A stretch of 8,029 nucleotides of DNA. Origin: an uncultured Pleurocapsa sp. (GTDB lineage: Bacteria; Cyanobacteriota; Cyanobacteriia; Cyanobacteriales; Xenococcaceae). The stretch spans positions 1 through 8,029 of the forward strand of contig CAKZYI010000844.1 of assembly GCA_937884735.1 (NCBI GenBank), in the 5' to 3' direction. Numbering within the stretch: position 1 is the first letter of the stretch; every line of letters starts with the position of its first letter. A program made the translations under genes and the position numbers. Shown piece by piece: positions 1-7,269 of this stretch. The notes under the pieces are model-generated. The model was not told the DNA's origin, searched no databases, and saw nothing but the letters and a program-made list of their open reading frames with translations.

Positions 1-33
1 GGGGCGTTTTTTCTTTGTTGAGCGACGAGACAT
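1..33 (-). CDS. rpsG: 30S ribosomal protein S7, N-terminal fragment (runs off left edge)
   Basis: Only the first 11 codons are inside the window, reading MSRRSTKKKRP. This matches the conserved start of bacterial and chloroplast S7 (MSRR followed by a basic stretch ending in RP). S7 is a primary 16S rRNA-binding protein of the small-subunit head. The assignment is strengthened by position: it lies immediately downstream of rpsL on the same strand, which is the normal str-operon order (rpsL-rpsG-fusA-tufA). The ATG at 31-33 (minus strand) has no obvious Shine-Dalgarno sequence upstream. The remainder of the gene, and presumably fusA and tufA, lie outside the window. The fragment is short, so the call rests on the N-terminal motif plus synteny. 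Confidence 0.85.
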   Translation of the reverse strand, partial: MSRRSTKKKRP

Positions 34-384
34 TTGATTACTATTTAACTATAAAGAATATGAAATTTTTGCCGAAGTGCCTTCAACTTTAATTTAGTTG
101 TTGTTGAAGCGACACTAATTTTTGGAACATGAAGCCGATCGTTAATTAATTGGACAGATAATCAATCTATAGTTTTTGCGCGCTGAATATCTACAGAGTC
201 CAACTTAGTTCATCGTCACTTGCCCCAAGCATATTGTAAGTATCTTGGAAAACTTGAGAGCGGTTTTTTTTACCAAAAGAACTATTCTCGTCTGCAATAG
301 CAACTCTTCAGAACAAGAATATAGTTCAGCCGTTAACTTTTAGTTTCTTATTGATAAAAATACAGCACAAGCTTCAATATTCAA
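34..384. other. Long rpsG-rpsL intercistronic spacer (351 bp), no gene found
   Basis: No open frame of note is seen on either strand. The stretch is AT-rich. It contains a hairpin at 77-115 (listed separately), a wider inverted pair TTGGAC (150-155) / GTCCAA (198-203), and a T8 tract on the plus strand near 263-273. I see no intrinsic terminator for minus-strand transcription: there is no stable stem followed by T residues on that strand. Read-through from rpsL into rpsG is therefore plausible, but rpsG could equally have its own promoter here; none stands out by its hexamers. Confidence 0.6.
77..115 (-). promoter_or_regulatory. Hairpin in the rpsG leader, possible S7 autoregulatory or processing element
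   Basis: A perfect 7-bp inverted repeat, CTTCAAC (81-87) and GTTGAAG (103-109), encloses a 15-nt loop. It is extended by GTG (77-79) pairing with CAC (113-115) across a small asymmetric internal loop. It lies about 45 nt upstream of the rpsG start on the minus strand. It is not followed by a T-run on that strand, so it is not a terminator. In E. coli the rpsL-rpsG intercistronic RNA is bound by S7 for translational feedback; a similar role here is inference from position only. Confidence 0.35.
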
Positions 385-759
385 TTAGGACTTGGGACGC
401 TTGGTACCATATTTAGAACGTCCTTGGGCTCTATCTTTAACACCAGTTGTGTCCAACGTACCGCGAACTATGTGATATCTAACTCCAGGTAAATCTTTGA
501 CCCTACCTCCGCGGATAAGAACAACGGAATGCTCCTGTAGGTTGTGTCCAATTCCTGGTATGTAAGCAGTTACTTCAAAACCTGAAGTCAAACGAACCCT
601 AGCAACTTTTCTTAGGGCGGAGTTGGGTTTTTTTGGAGTAGTAGTATACACTCTGGTACAAACTCCACGGCGTTGGGGGCATTCTTTTAGAGCAGGAGAT
701 TTAGTTTTCTTCTGCGATTTGGATCTTTCGCTACGAATGAGTTGCTGAATAGTAGGCAT
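385..759 (-). CDS. rpsL: 30S ribosomal protein S12
   Basis: This is a 124-residue protein, the same length as E. coli S12, and it aligns without gaps. S12 sits at the 30S decoding centre and helps monitor codon-anticodon pairing. Visible family blocks are QRRGVCTRVYTTTPKKPNSA (29-48), GHNLQEHSV (71-79) and RGGRVKDLPGVRYH (83-96), with the usual basic tail ending KRPKS. Lys43 and Lys88, the main positions altered in streptomycin-resistant mutants, are the wild-type lysines. Asp89, the residue methylthiolated by RimO in bacteria that have it, is present. The start is the ATG at 757-759, giving the canonical MPTIQQLIR N-terminus, with no close Shine-Dalgarno sequence. It is followed by rpsG on the same strand after an unusually long gap, and preceded by the iron-sulfur carrier gene 211 bp upstream. 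Confidence 0.98.
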   Translation of the reverse strand: MPTIQQLIRSERSKSQKKTKSPALKECPQRRGVCTRVYTTTPKKPNSALRKVARVRLTSGFEVTAYIPGIGHNLQEHSVVLIRGGRVKDLPGVRYHIVRGTLDTTGVKDRAQGRSKYGTKRPKS

Positions 760-839
760 AGGTATTGGCTTGTGTGATTTTAAATCCTCTTCATCTATTA
801 GTTTTAAAAGTGGCTAACAGAAATAGCAGACAAATTCTG

Positions 840-869
840 ATTTTATGTTAATACTTCATTATATGTCAA
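840..869 (-). promoter_or_regulatory. Probable sigma-70-type promoter for rpsL (str operon)
   Basis: On the minus strand a perfect -35 TTGACA (864-869) is followed after 18 nt by TAAAAT (840-845), five of six matches to the -10 consensus. Transcription would start near 832, leaving a leader of about 70 nt before the rpsL ATG. A perfect TATAAT (858-863) directly abuts the -35 hexamer; it could be an alternative -10 but has no good partner upstream. It fits a strong housekeeping promoter placed between the iron-sulfur carrier gene and rpsL. No start site is measured. Confidence 0.5.
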
Positions 870-970
870 TATCTTGTAAAAAAGATTACAGACTTAGAGT
901 AACTTAAACTAGATCAAGACTTTTTTTACTGACCAACAAACCTACTGGACATTCTCAGAACAATTATAGA

Positions 971-1327
971 TTAAGCGATCGCAAAAGAAATTCCACAACC
1001 ACAAACATTTTTCGCCAGGGGATTGTGAAATCTAAACCCACCACCCATAATGTCTTCGGCGTAGTCTATCTCTAAATTTTCAACATATTGCCAGGAATCA
1101 CCATCGACGACCACTTTGACACCATCAATTTCAATCAGGCGATCGCTTTGTGGGACATTAGCCCTATCCCCATCTTGTGAACTATCTTGATGTTCTAGCT
1201 TTAACTCATAAAATAAGCCAGAACATCCTCCAGAGTTAACTGTTAACTTAAGAGAAATATCTGGCTGTGTTTTATTGCGCTGTATACGTTGAATTTCTTT
1301 TACTGCTGAAGAACTGATTTGTAACAT
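971..1327 (-). CDS. A-type iron-sulfur cluster carrier/scaffold (IscA/SufA/ErpA family, HesB-like)
   Basis: This 118-residue cytosolic protein is of the A-type carrier family, which binds iron or a Fe-S cluster and passes it to apo-proteins. The three ligand cysteines are all present: Cys35 in SGGCSG, and Cys109 and Cys111 in the C-terminal CGCGISF. The family block EDIMGGGFRFHNP (91-103) precedes them. Compared with E. coli IscA (107 aa, cysteines at 35, 99 and 101) there are about 10 extra residues between the first cysteine and the CGC motif. They probably correspond to the polar, acidic loop around residues 46-63 (QDSSQDGDRANVPQSDR). The ATG at 1325-1327 places the first cysteine at the same residue number as in IscA, supporting this start; no Shine-Dalgarno sequence is seen. 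It lies between the cupin gene (125 bp upstream) and rpsL, all on the same strand. The last codons overlap a HIP1 octamer (975-982). I cannot tell from sequence alone which A-type subfamily it is. Confidence 0.93.
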   Translation of the reverse strand: MLQISSSAVKEIQRIQRNKTQPDISLKLTVNSGGCSGLFYELKLEHQDSSQDGDRANVPQSDRLIEIDGVKVVVDGDSWQYVENLEIDYAEDIMGGGFRFHNPLAKNVCGCGISFAIA

Positions 1328-1452
1328 ACTGAGGCGATCGATTTATCTGCAACTTTAAGTAATTTAAACTATGCTACAGCAAAAAATATAGTGCCAAAGT
1401 TGTAGAGTAAGGAAATGCAGTAAACTTTGTTAATTATGTTCTCATTGACAAT

Positions 1453-1905
1453 CTATTGACGAGCATAGTCATCACTATAGCGAATGATGTCATCCTCGCC
1501 CAAATACTGTCCGTTTTGTACTTCAATCAAAACTAGCTTGATTACTCCAGGATTTTCCAATCGATGAGATGTGCATTGAGGTACATAGGTAGACTGGTTA
1601 CTGCCAAGAATCATCTCTTGATCTCCGCAGGTTACTTTTGCTGTACCAGAAACTACAATCCAATGCTCGCTCCTGTGGTGGTGCATCTGTAAGCTAAGGC
1701 GATGACCAGGATTTACCTCTATACGCTTGATTTTATATCCACTTCCTTCTTCTAAAGTGGTAAACGAACCCCAAGGACGAATTTCTGTGGCTGCTGCTAC
1801 TGTAAAAGCAGTGTTCATGGCATCAATCCCTGTATGTTTTGAAGATCTTGATTTTGTTTCCAATCCAGATTTTGTATTGGATTGAGTTTTTGTAGATTGA
1901 GACAT
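1453..1905 (-). CDS. Stand-alone cupin of the phosphomannose isomerase type II C-terminal family
   Basis: This 150-residue protein corresponds to the isomerase cupin that is usually fused to a GDP-mannose pyrophosphorylase domain in ManC/AlgA-type enzymes. Here it stands alone. The cupin motif 1 has Gly67, Gln73, His75, Glu80 and Gly87 (block LSLQMHHHRSEHW), with Gln in place of the first metal-binding His, as is typical of this family. Motif 2 has Pro109, His114 and Asn118 (block YVPQCTSHRLENPG). The ending YLGEDDIIRYSDDYAR is also characteristic. The family interconverts mannose-6-phosphate and fructose-6-phosphate for GDP-mannose and polysaccharide synthesis; whether this single-domain form does so is not shown. 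Residues 1-29 are a low-complexity Ser/Thr/Lys extension. An alternative start is Met30 (1816-1818), which has AGGGA 8 nt upstream, whereas the first ATG has none. A possible -10 TATACT lies at 1931-1936 without a good -35. Confidence 0.88.
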   Translation of the reverse strand: MSQSTKTQSNTKSGLETKSRSSKHTGIDAMNTAFTVAAATEIRPWGSFTTLEEGSGYKIKRIEVNPGHRLSLQMHHHRSEHWIVVSGTAKVTCGDQEMILGSNQSTYVPQCTSHRLENPGVIKLVLIEVQNGQYLGEDDIIRYSDDYARQ

Positions 1906-2257
1906 AATTACTAATTAATGATTGGCAAACAGTATATTTGAGTTATTTCGACAACTTGATTTCGATGTAACAAAGAAAGAGAAAATTTATCGGCCTGTCC
2001 AAAAGATAACAAACAATTGTTTAAAATTAAAACATACTACCTATATATATAGCCAGTTGATTTACTTACCCACACCAAATCTTCATAAATCTGAATTGAA
2101 ATTAGGGAAAAATACAAAATAAAGATGAAGTTGAGTTTTAACGATTCTCAATTTGATGCTGACTTATGCAAATACTTGGCAAATAAACTGTTAAAAAATT
2201 CTAAATTAATAAATTCAACATGGAGTATGAGCTAACTCTATCTTGAATTGCAGAATT

Positions 2258-2302
2258 AAAAAACTGTAGCCAATTAACCTTTTTGCGCTGGTTAATTCAG
2301 TT
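2258..2302 (-). terminator. Terminator-like hairpin with T6 tract, orphan on the minus strand
   Basis: AATTAACC (2272-2279) pairs with GGTTAATT (2290-2297) around a 10-nt loop. AACTG (2262-2266) pairs with CAGTT (2298-2302), with five unpaired bases (2267-2271) on one side, giving 13 bp in all. On the minus strand the 3' arm runs straight into a six-T tract (2258-2263), the layout of an intrinsic terminator. The stem is AT-rich and bulged, so it may be weak. No annotated gene ends upstream of it on that strand: the nearest minus-strand material is the unassigned region 2303-2814. It might end a small RNA or a lost gene, or insulate the cupin gene from antisense transcription. Confidence 0.4.
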
Positions 2303-2719
2303 ACAATGAAATGTTATAAACTGATTTTTCAAAATTTCCGATTCAAAACTCAAAGTATCTTTATTAGAGCAGAATTTTTTAAGTGAGAGCGATAAGCATC
2401 AAATACTAACTGGCAAATATTTAGGATGAGGTTGATTCGATACTTTGAGAAGCTAAGACCCAAATTCAGCAATAAAGTGAAGCATAAAAATACATTATTG
2501 AAACCTTCAAATATCTGGTTTTTGTGAAAAACATTTCTGTTATGGAAGAATTATGGGTCATTTGATTGCTAGAATATCTCTACTCTGAACGCTTACGGAT
2601 CGTCTAACTGTTCTATTTTTAAATTAGACAAGAGCAGCACAAAAGTACAATTACATCTTTGTAGAGCCAAGTGCTTGCTCAACAGTCTCTAAAAAACCTA
2701 AATTTGCATCGCGCATTCG

Positions 2720-2754
2720 GTACTTAAACGCTACTTTATATTTTTCACTATAAA
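2720..2754 (+). promoter_or_regulatory. Candidate glsF promoter region with an imperfect NtcA-like element
   Basis: A TATAAA hexamer (2749-2754) could be the -10 of the glutamate synthase gene, giving a leader of about 55 nt. No good -35 is seen; TTAAAC lies 19 nt upstream. A GTA (2720-2722) and TAC (2732-2734) pair is separated by 9 nt, one more than the GTA-N8-TAC consensus of the cyanobacterial nitrogen regulator NtcA. Its distance to the -10 (14 nt) is also shorter than the roughly 22 nt of NtcA-activated promoters. NtcA control is therefore not supported by this site, and the promoter itself is tentative. Confidence 0.25.
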
Positions 2755-2814
2755 ACAAACTTGGGATAGCAATAAACAGTTAAGAAATAGCCTAAAGCAA
2801 CCTAATACATTTGT

Positions 2815-5800
2815 ATGAGCAAGCAAGAAATGAAATCAAAAAAAGTCATAGATAAAAAAATAAAACAATCTAACTCTACCGTGGATCAAAGGCAAAAACC
2901 TTTCGGTGGACAACGTTGGTTAGTAGAAGAAAGGGATGCTTGTGGTGTAGGATTTATTGCTTACCAAGATGGAAGAGAGAGCAATAAAATTGTTACTCAG
3001 GCACTGAAAGCTTTAGGTTGTATGGAGCATCGGGGTGGATGTAGTGCCGATCGCGATTCGGGAGATGGCGCAGGTATAATGACAGCATTACCTCAAAAAA
3101 TATTTGCTGATTGGTTTAGTACCAATGATATTTCTCAGCCACCAGCAGAAGCATGGGGAGTGGGTATGGTATTTTTGCCCCAGGATGCAGAACAAATTGC
3201 TCTAGAGAAAAAATTTGTTGAAGATGCAGTTAAGAGAGAAAATTTGACAGTGTTGGGTTGGCGAGAAGTGCCAGTCAAGCCAGAAGTATTAGGGGAGCAA
3301 GCTAGATTAAATCAACCTCACATTGAGCAAATTGTAGTGACTTCTCCTGATGGTTTAACAGGGGATGATTTAGACCGAAAACTATACATAGTAAGATCGC
3401 GCATCGGTAAGAAATTATCTGATGACTTTTATATTTGTTCCTTTTCCTGTCGCACAATTGTCTATAAAGGTTTGGTGAGATCTATTATCCTTGGTGAATT
3501 TTATCAAGATTTAACCAATCCAAATTACGAAAGTACCTTTGCTGTTTATCATCGTCGCTTCAGCACCAATACGATGCCTAAATGGCCTTTCGCTCAACCA
3601 ATGCGTATGTTGGGTCACAACGGAGAAATCAATACTCTTTTGGGCAACATCAACTGGATGAGTAACAGGGAAAAAGAATTAGTTTCTGACTTAAGAGACA
3701 CTACTTTGCCAGGATGGACTCAAGCAGAAATCGAAGCACTGACTCCCATTGTAAATAACAATAATAGTGATTCTTATAACCTAGATAGCGCAATGGAATT
3801 GCTGGTAAAGACTGGTCGTAGCATTCCTGAAGCAGCGATGATTCTCGTACCAGAAGCCTATAAAAATCAGCCTTCTCTAGAAAAGTATCCTGAAATTGTT
3901 GATTTTTATGAATATCATAGTGGTCAGCAAGAACCTTGGGATGGTCCTGCACTATTAGTATACAGCGATGGCAAAACCGTAGGTGCATCTTTGGATAGAA
4001 ACGGTTTGCGTCCTGCTAGGTATACTATTACTAAGGATGGTTATGTAGTAGTAGGCTCAGAAACTGGGGTAGTAGATTTACCAGATGAAGAAGTTGTTGA
4101 GAAAGGTAGATTAGGTCCTGGTCAAACCATAGTCGTCGATTTAAAAACTAAAGAAATACTCCGCAATTGGGATGTTAAACAACGGGTAGCTAGAGCCAAT
4201 CCCTATGGAGAATGGGTAAGCAAGCACCGTAAAACTATTGATTCACAAAAATTTGGCAACAAAAACCTATTGACCTCTGAAGCATTGCTACAGCAGCAAA
4301 CAGCATTTGGCTACACTTCTGAAGATTTAGAATTGATTATTCAGTCGATGGCAATTAACGGAAAGGAGCCAACTTTTTGCATGGGTGACGATATTCCCCT
4401 AGCCGTACTATCTAATAAGCCCAGATTGCTGTATGACTACTTCAAACAAAGATTTGCTCAGGTAACTAATCCTGCGATCGATCCACTAAGAGAAAGCTTG
4501 GTAATGTCCTTGTCGATGCAGCTTGGAGCGAAAGGCAACCTGCTTAACTTGAAGCCCGAAGATGCCAGAATGCTTAAGCTGGATTCGCCCATTATCAATG
4601 ATGAAGAATTGAGCGCGATCGAGTCTTCTAATTTTAAAACGCAGAAGTTATCAACTTTATATAAAATTGAAACTGGCCCTAATGGATTACAAGAAGCGGT
4701 AAATGCTATATGTCAGCAGGCTACTGATGCAGTACGAGGAGGAGTAGAAATACTGGTTTTGAGCGATCGCTCAGAAAACATTGGTATAGAATATAGCTAT
4801 ATTCCTCCTTTACTAGCTGTAGGTGCAGTCCACCATCATCTGATACGCCAGGGATTACGTTTAAAAACTTCTTTGGTAGTAGATACGGCTCAATGTTGGA
4901 GTACTCATCATTATGCTTGTTTGATTGGTTATGGTGCTTCAGCAGTGTGTCCTTATTTGACTCTAGAAAGTGTTCGTCAATGGTGGAACGATCCTAAAAC
5001 TCAGAGATTAATGACAAACGAGCGGATCGAAACTATTAGTTTGGATCGAGCGCAACGAAACTATCGCCAGTCTATTGAGGCAGGATTATTAAAGATTCTT
5101 TCCAAAATGGGAATTTCCTTGCTATCTTCCTATCACGGCGCACAAATCTTTGAAGCCTTGGGTTTGGGTGTAGATTTAGTAGATTTGGCTCTTGCTGGTA
5201 CTACTTCTCGCTTAGGCGGTTTGACCGTGGCAGAGTTAGCCCAAGAAGTTATTGCTTTCCATGAAAAAGCTTTCCCCGAAATCCAGGGTAAGAAATTAGA
5301 AAACTACGGTTTTGTCAAGTACAAAAAAGGTGGAGAATATCATATGAATTCCCCTGAAATGTCCAAAGCCTTGCACAAAGCGGTAGCCAGCAAAGAATAC
5401 GACCACTACGAGCTTTACAAACAACACCTCCAAGGAAGACCAGCAACGGCGTTGAGAGATTTATTAGATTTTAAAAGCGATCGCGAATCCATTTCTGTTG
5501 AGGAAGTAGAATCAGTTGAAAGCATCTTTAAACGCTTCTGTACTGGTGGTATGTCTTTAGGATCTCTCTCTAGAGAAGCCCATGAAACTCTAGCCGTGGC
5601 AATGAACCGTATTGGCGGAAAATCTAACTCTGGAGAAGGTGGCGAAGATATGGTTCGTTTTAAAGTCTTGAATGATGTAACAGACGGTAAATCTCCTACC
5701 TTACCCCACCTCAATGGTCTACAAAATGGTGATACTGCTAGTTCGGCAATCAAACAGGTAGCATCAGGGCGTTTTGGGGTAACTCCAGAGTATCTAATGA

Positions 5801-7269
5801 GTGCTAAACTAATTGAGATTAAACTAGCCCAGGGTGCAAAACCAGGAGAAGGTGGACAACTACCAGGAAAAAAAGTTAGTCCTTATATTGCTTCTTTGCG
5901 TCGTTCAAAACCAGGGGTAACTTTAATTTCACCTCCTCCCCACCACGACATTTATTCAATTGAAGATTTAGCTCAGTTGATATTTGACCTACACCAAATT
6001 AGTCCTGCGGCTAAAGTATCCGTAAAACTAGTGGCGGAAATTGGTATCGGTACAATTGCAGCAGGAGTAGCCAAAGCTAACTCTGACGTAATTCAAATAT
6101 CAGGTCATGACGGTGGTACTGGTGCATCGCCTTTAAGCTCGATTAAACATGCTGGTACTCCTTGGGAGTTGGGGCTTACGGAAGTACACCGAGTATTATT
6201 GCAAAACCAATTACGCGATCGCGTTTTACTTCGCGCCGATGGCGGGTTGAAAACTGGTTGGGACGTAAGCATGGCGGCATTGATGGGCGCAGAAGAATAT
6301 GGCTTTGGTTCGATCGCAATGATTGCCGAAGGATGTATTATGGCTCGTGTCTGTCATATGAATACTTGTCCTGTAGGGGTCGCCACGCAACAACAGCATT
6401 TGAGAGACAGATTTAAAGGCATTCCTGAAAACGTAGTTAACTTCTTCTTCTTTGTTGCTGAGGAAGTAAGACAATTGCTAGCAAAATTGGGCTATCGCAG
6501 TCTAAATGAAATCATTGGACGTGCTGACTTATTAGTCCAAAATTCAGATGCTCACATTGCTAAAACTAATGGCTTAGATCTAAGTTGTTTAATTAACTTA
6601 CCTGATGCTAAGAAAGATCGCAGTTGGTTAGAACATGGCGATGTTCATACTAACGGTAATGTCTTGGATGATGAAATATTAGCCGATCCAGATGTTGCGG
6701 GTGCAATCGATAATCAAGGTACAGTAGCCAAAGATATCGGCATCATTAATACAGATCGCAGCGTTGGTGGTAGAATATCTGGGGCAATCGCTTCCAAGTA
6801 CGGCAATAGCGGCTTTGAAGGGGAAATTACCCTGATATTCAAAGGTTCTGCTGGTCAAAGTTTTGGTGCATTTAACCTACCAGGAATGAAAATGATTATT
6901 TCTGGAGAAGCCAATGATTATGTTGGCAAAGGAATGCACGGTGGCGAAATTATCATTGCCCCCAGTACAAAATCAACTTACGATGCGAGTAAAAACGTCA
7001 TTGTTGGTAACACTTGCCTATACGGTGCAACTGGTGGCGCACTCTATGCCAATGGGCGTGCGGGAGAAAGATTTGCTGTGCGTAACTCAATGGGTAAAGC
7101 CGTTATAGAAGGGGCTGGAGATCACTGTTGTGAATACATGACAGGTGGTTTGATCATAGTATTGGGTGAAGTTGGTCGTAACGTCGGTGCTGGTATGACA
7201 GGCGGTTTGGGCTACTTCCTAGATGAAAATAATACCTTCGCGCCCAAAGTAAACCCTGAAATTGTCTAA
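2815..7269 (+). CDS. glsF: Ferredoxin-dependent glutamate synthase, cut short by an in-frame stop
   Basis: Fd-GOGAT (also called gltS) converts glutamine plus 2-oxoglutarate to two glutamates using reduced ferredoxin, closing the GS-GOGAT cycle. Domains in order: a propeptide to residue 42; a class II glutamine amidotransferase starting at the nucleophile Cys43 (ERDACGVGF), with YHRRFSTNT (245-253) and GHNGEIN (267-273) for glutamine binding; a central domain (roughly 470-820, with MGDDIPLAVLS from 523); an FMN synthase domain with SGHDGGTGASP (1096-1106); and a C-terminal beta-helix from about 1270. The 3Fe-4S ligands are Cys1174, Cys1180 and Cys1185 (C-x5-C-x4-C). The insertion around 951-975 (VTDGKSPTLPHLNGLQNGD) is the ferredoxin loop, absent from the NADPH-type large subunit, and no gltD-like small-subunit gene adjoins. 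Translation stops at a TAA at 7267-7269 after residue 1484, but family-like sequence continues in frame for 68 more codons. The product is therefore a truncation of a 1553-residue ancestor; activity is uncertain. Confidence 0.96.
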   Translation: MSKQEMKSKKVIDKKIKQSNSTVDQRQKPFGGQRWLVEERDACGVGFIAYQDGRESNKIVTQALKALGCMEHRGGCSADRDSGDGAGIMTALPQKIFADWFSTNDISQPPAEAWGVGMVFLPQDAEQIALEKKFVEDAVKRENLTVLGWREVPVKPEVLGEQARLNQPHIEQIVVTSPDGLTGDDLDRKLYIVRSRIGKKLSDDFYICSFSCRTIVYKGLVRSIILGEFYQDLTNPNYESTFAVYHRRFSTNTMPKWPFAQPMRMLGHNGEINTLLGNINWMSNREKELVSDLRDTTLPGWTQAEIEALTPIVNNNNSDSYNLDSAMELLVKTGRSIPEAAMILVPEAYKNQPSLEKYPEIVDFYEYHSGQQEPWDGPALLVYSDGKTVGASLDRNGLRPARYTITKDGYVVVGSETGVVDLPDEEVVEKGRLGPGQTIVVDLKTKEILRNWDVKQRVARANPYGEWVSKHRKTIDSQKFGNKNLLTSEALLQQQTAFGYTSEDLELIIQSMAINGKEPTFCMGDDIPLAVLSNKPRLLYDYFKQRFAQVTNPAIDPLRESLVMSLSMQLGAKGNLLNLKPEDARMLKLDSPIINDEELSAIESSNFKTQKLSTLYKIETGPNGLQEAVNAICQQATDAVRGGVEILVLSDRSENIGIEYSYIPPLLAVGAVHHHLIRQGLRLKTSLVVDTAQCWSTHHYACLIGYGASAVCPYLTLESVRQWWNDPKTQRLMTNERIETISLDRAQRNYRQSIEAGLLKILSKMGISLLSSYHGAQIFEALGLGVDLVDLALAGTTSRLGGLTVAELAQEVIAFHEKAFPEIQGKKLENYGFVKYKKGGEYHMNSPEMSKALHKAVASKEYDHYELYKQHLQGRPATALRDLLDFKSDRESISVEEVESVESIFKRFCTGGMSLGSLSREAHETLAVAMNRIGGKSNSGEGGEDMVRFKVLNDVTDGKSPTLPHLNGLQNGDTASSAIKQVASGRFGVTPEYLMSAKLIEIKLAQGAKPGEGGQLPGKKVSPYIASLRRSKPGVTLISPPPHHDIYSIEDLAQLIFDLHQISPAAKVSVKLVAEIGIGTIAAGVAKANSDVIQISGHDGGTGASPLSSIKHAGTPWELGLTEVHRVLLQNQLRDRVLLRADGGLKTGWDVSMAALMGAEEYGFGSIAMIAEGCIMARVCHMNTCPVGVATQQQHLRDRFKGIPENVVNFFFFVAEEVRQLLAKLGYRSLNEIIGRADLLVQNSDAHIAKTNGLDLSCLINLPDAKKDRSWLEHGDVHTNGNVLDDEILADPDVAGAIDNQGTVAKDIGIINTDRSVGGRISGAIASKYGNSGFEGEITLIFKGSAGQSFGAFNLPGMKMIISGEANDYVGKGMHGGEIIIAPSTKSTYDASKNVIVGNTCLYGATGGALYANGRAGERFAVRNSMGKAVIEGAGDHCCEYMTGGLIIVLGEVGRNVGAGMTGGLGYFLDENNTFAPKVNPEIV

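Larger units (their letters stand above)
1906..2814. other. 909-bp intergenic region between divergent cupin and glutamate synthase genes
   Basis: The region is strongly AT-rich and has no gene I can support. A 66-codon frame from a TTG at 1922 and a 36-codon ATG frame at 2125-2235 resemble no family and are low in complexity. The only structured elements I see are a 13-bp inverted repeat at 2262-2302 with a T-run on its minus-strand side, a protein-like open stretch on the minus strand at 2651-2779, and promoter-like sequence at 2720-2754. Promoters for both divergent neighbours must lie inside it. The unusual length and the remnants would fit a lost gene, but that is inference. Confidence 0.6.

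Noticed and set aside
1922..2122. A 66-codon plus-strand frame beginning with TTG
   Set aside because: No recognisable family, AT-driven composition, no ribosome binding site, and it starts 17 bp from the divergent cupin start, where that gene's promoter should lie.
2125..2235. A 36-codon ATG frame (begins MKLSFNDSQFDADL) just after the previous frame
   Set aside because: Too short to support, no homology I recognise and no ribosome binding site; likely chance in AT-rich DNA.
2720..2734. Possible NtcA site upstream of glutamate synthase
   Set aside because: The spacing is GTA-N9-TAC rather than N8, and the gap to the candidate -10 is too short for an NtcA-activated promoter, so I do not call it as an NtcA site.
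5415..6474. Several 80-112 codon frames on both strands inside the glutamate synthase gene
   Set aside because: They are shadows of the strongly conserved synthase coding frame and show no family features of their own.
7267..7269. Programmed recoding (selenocysteine, pyrrolysine or read-through) at the glsF stop
   Set aside because: The codon is TAA, not TGA or TAG; the following ATC CAA is not a known read-through context, and I see no stem-loop just downstream. Mutation or sequence error is simpler.
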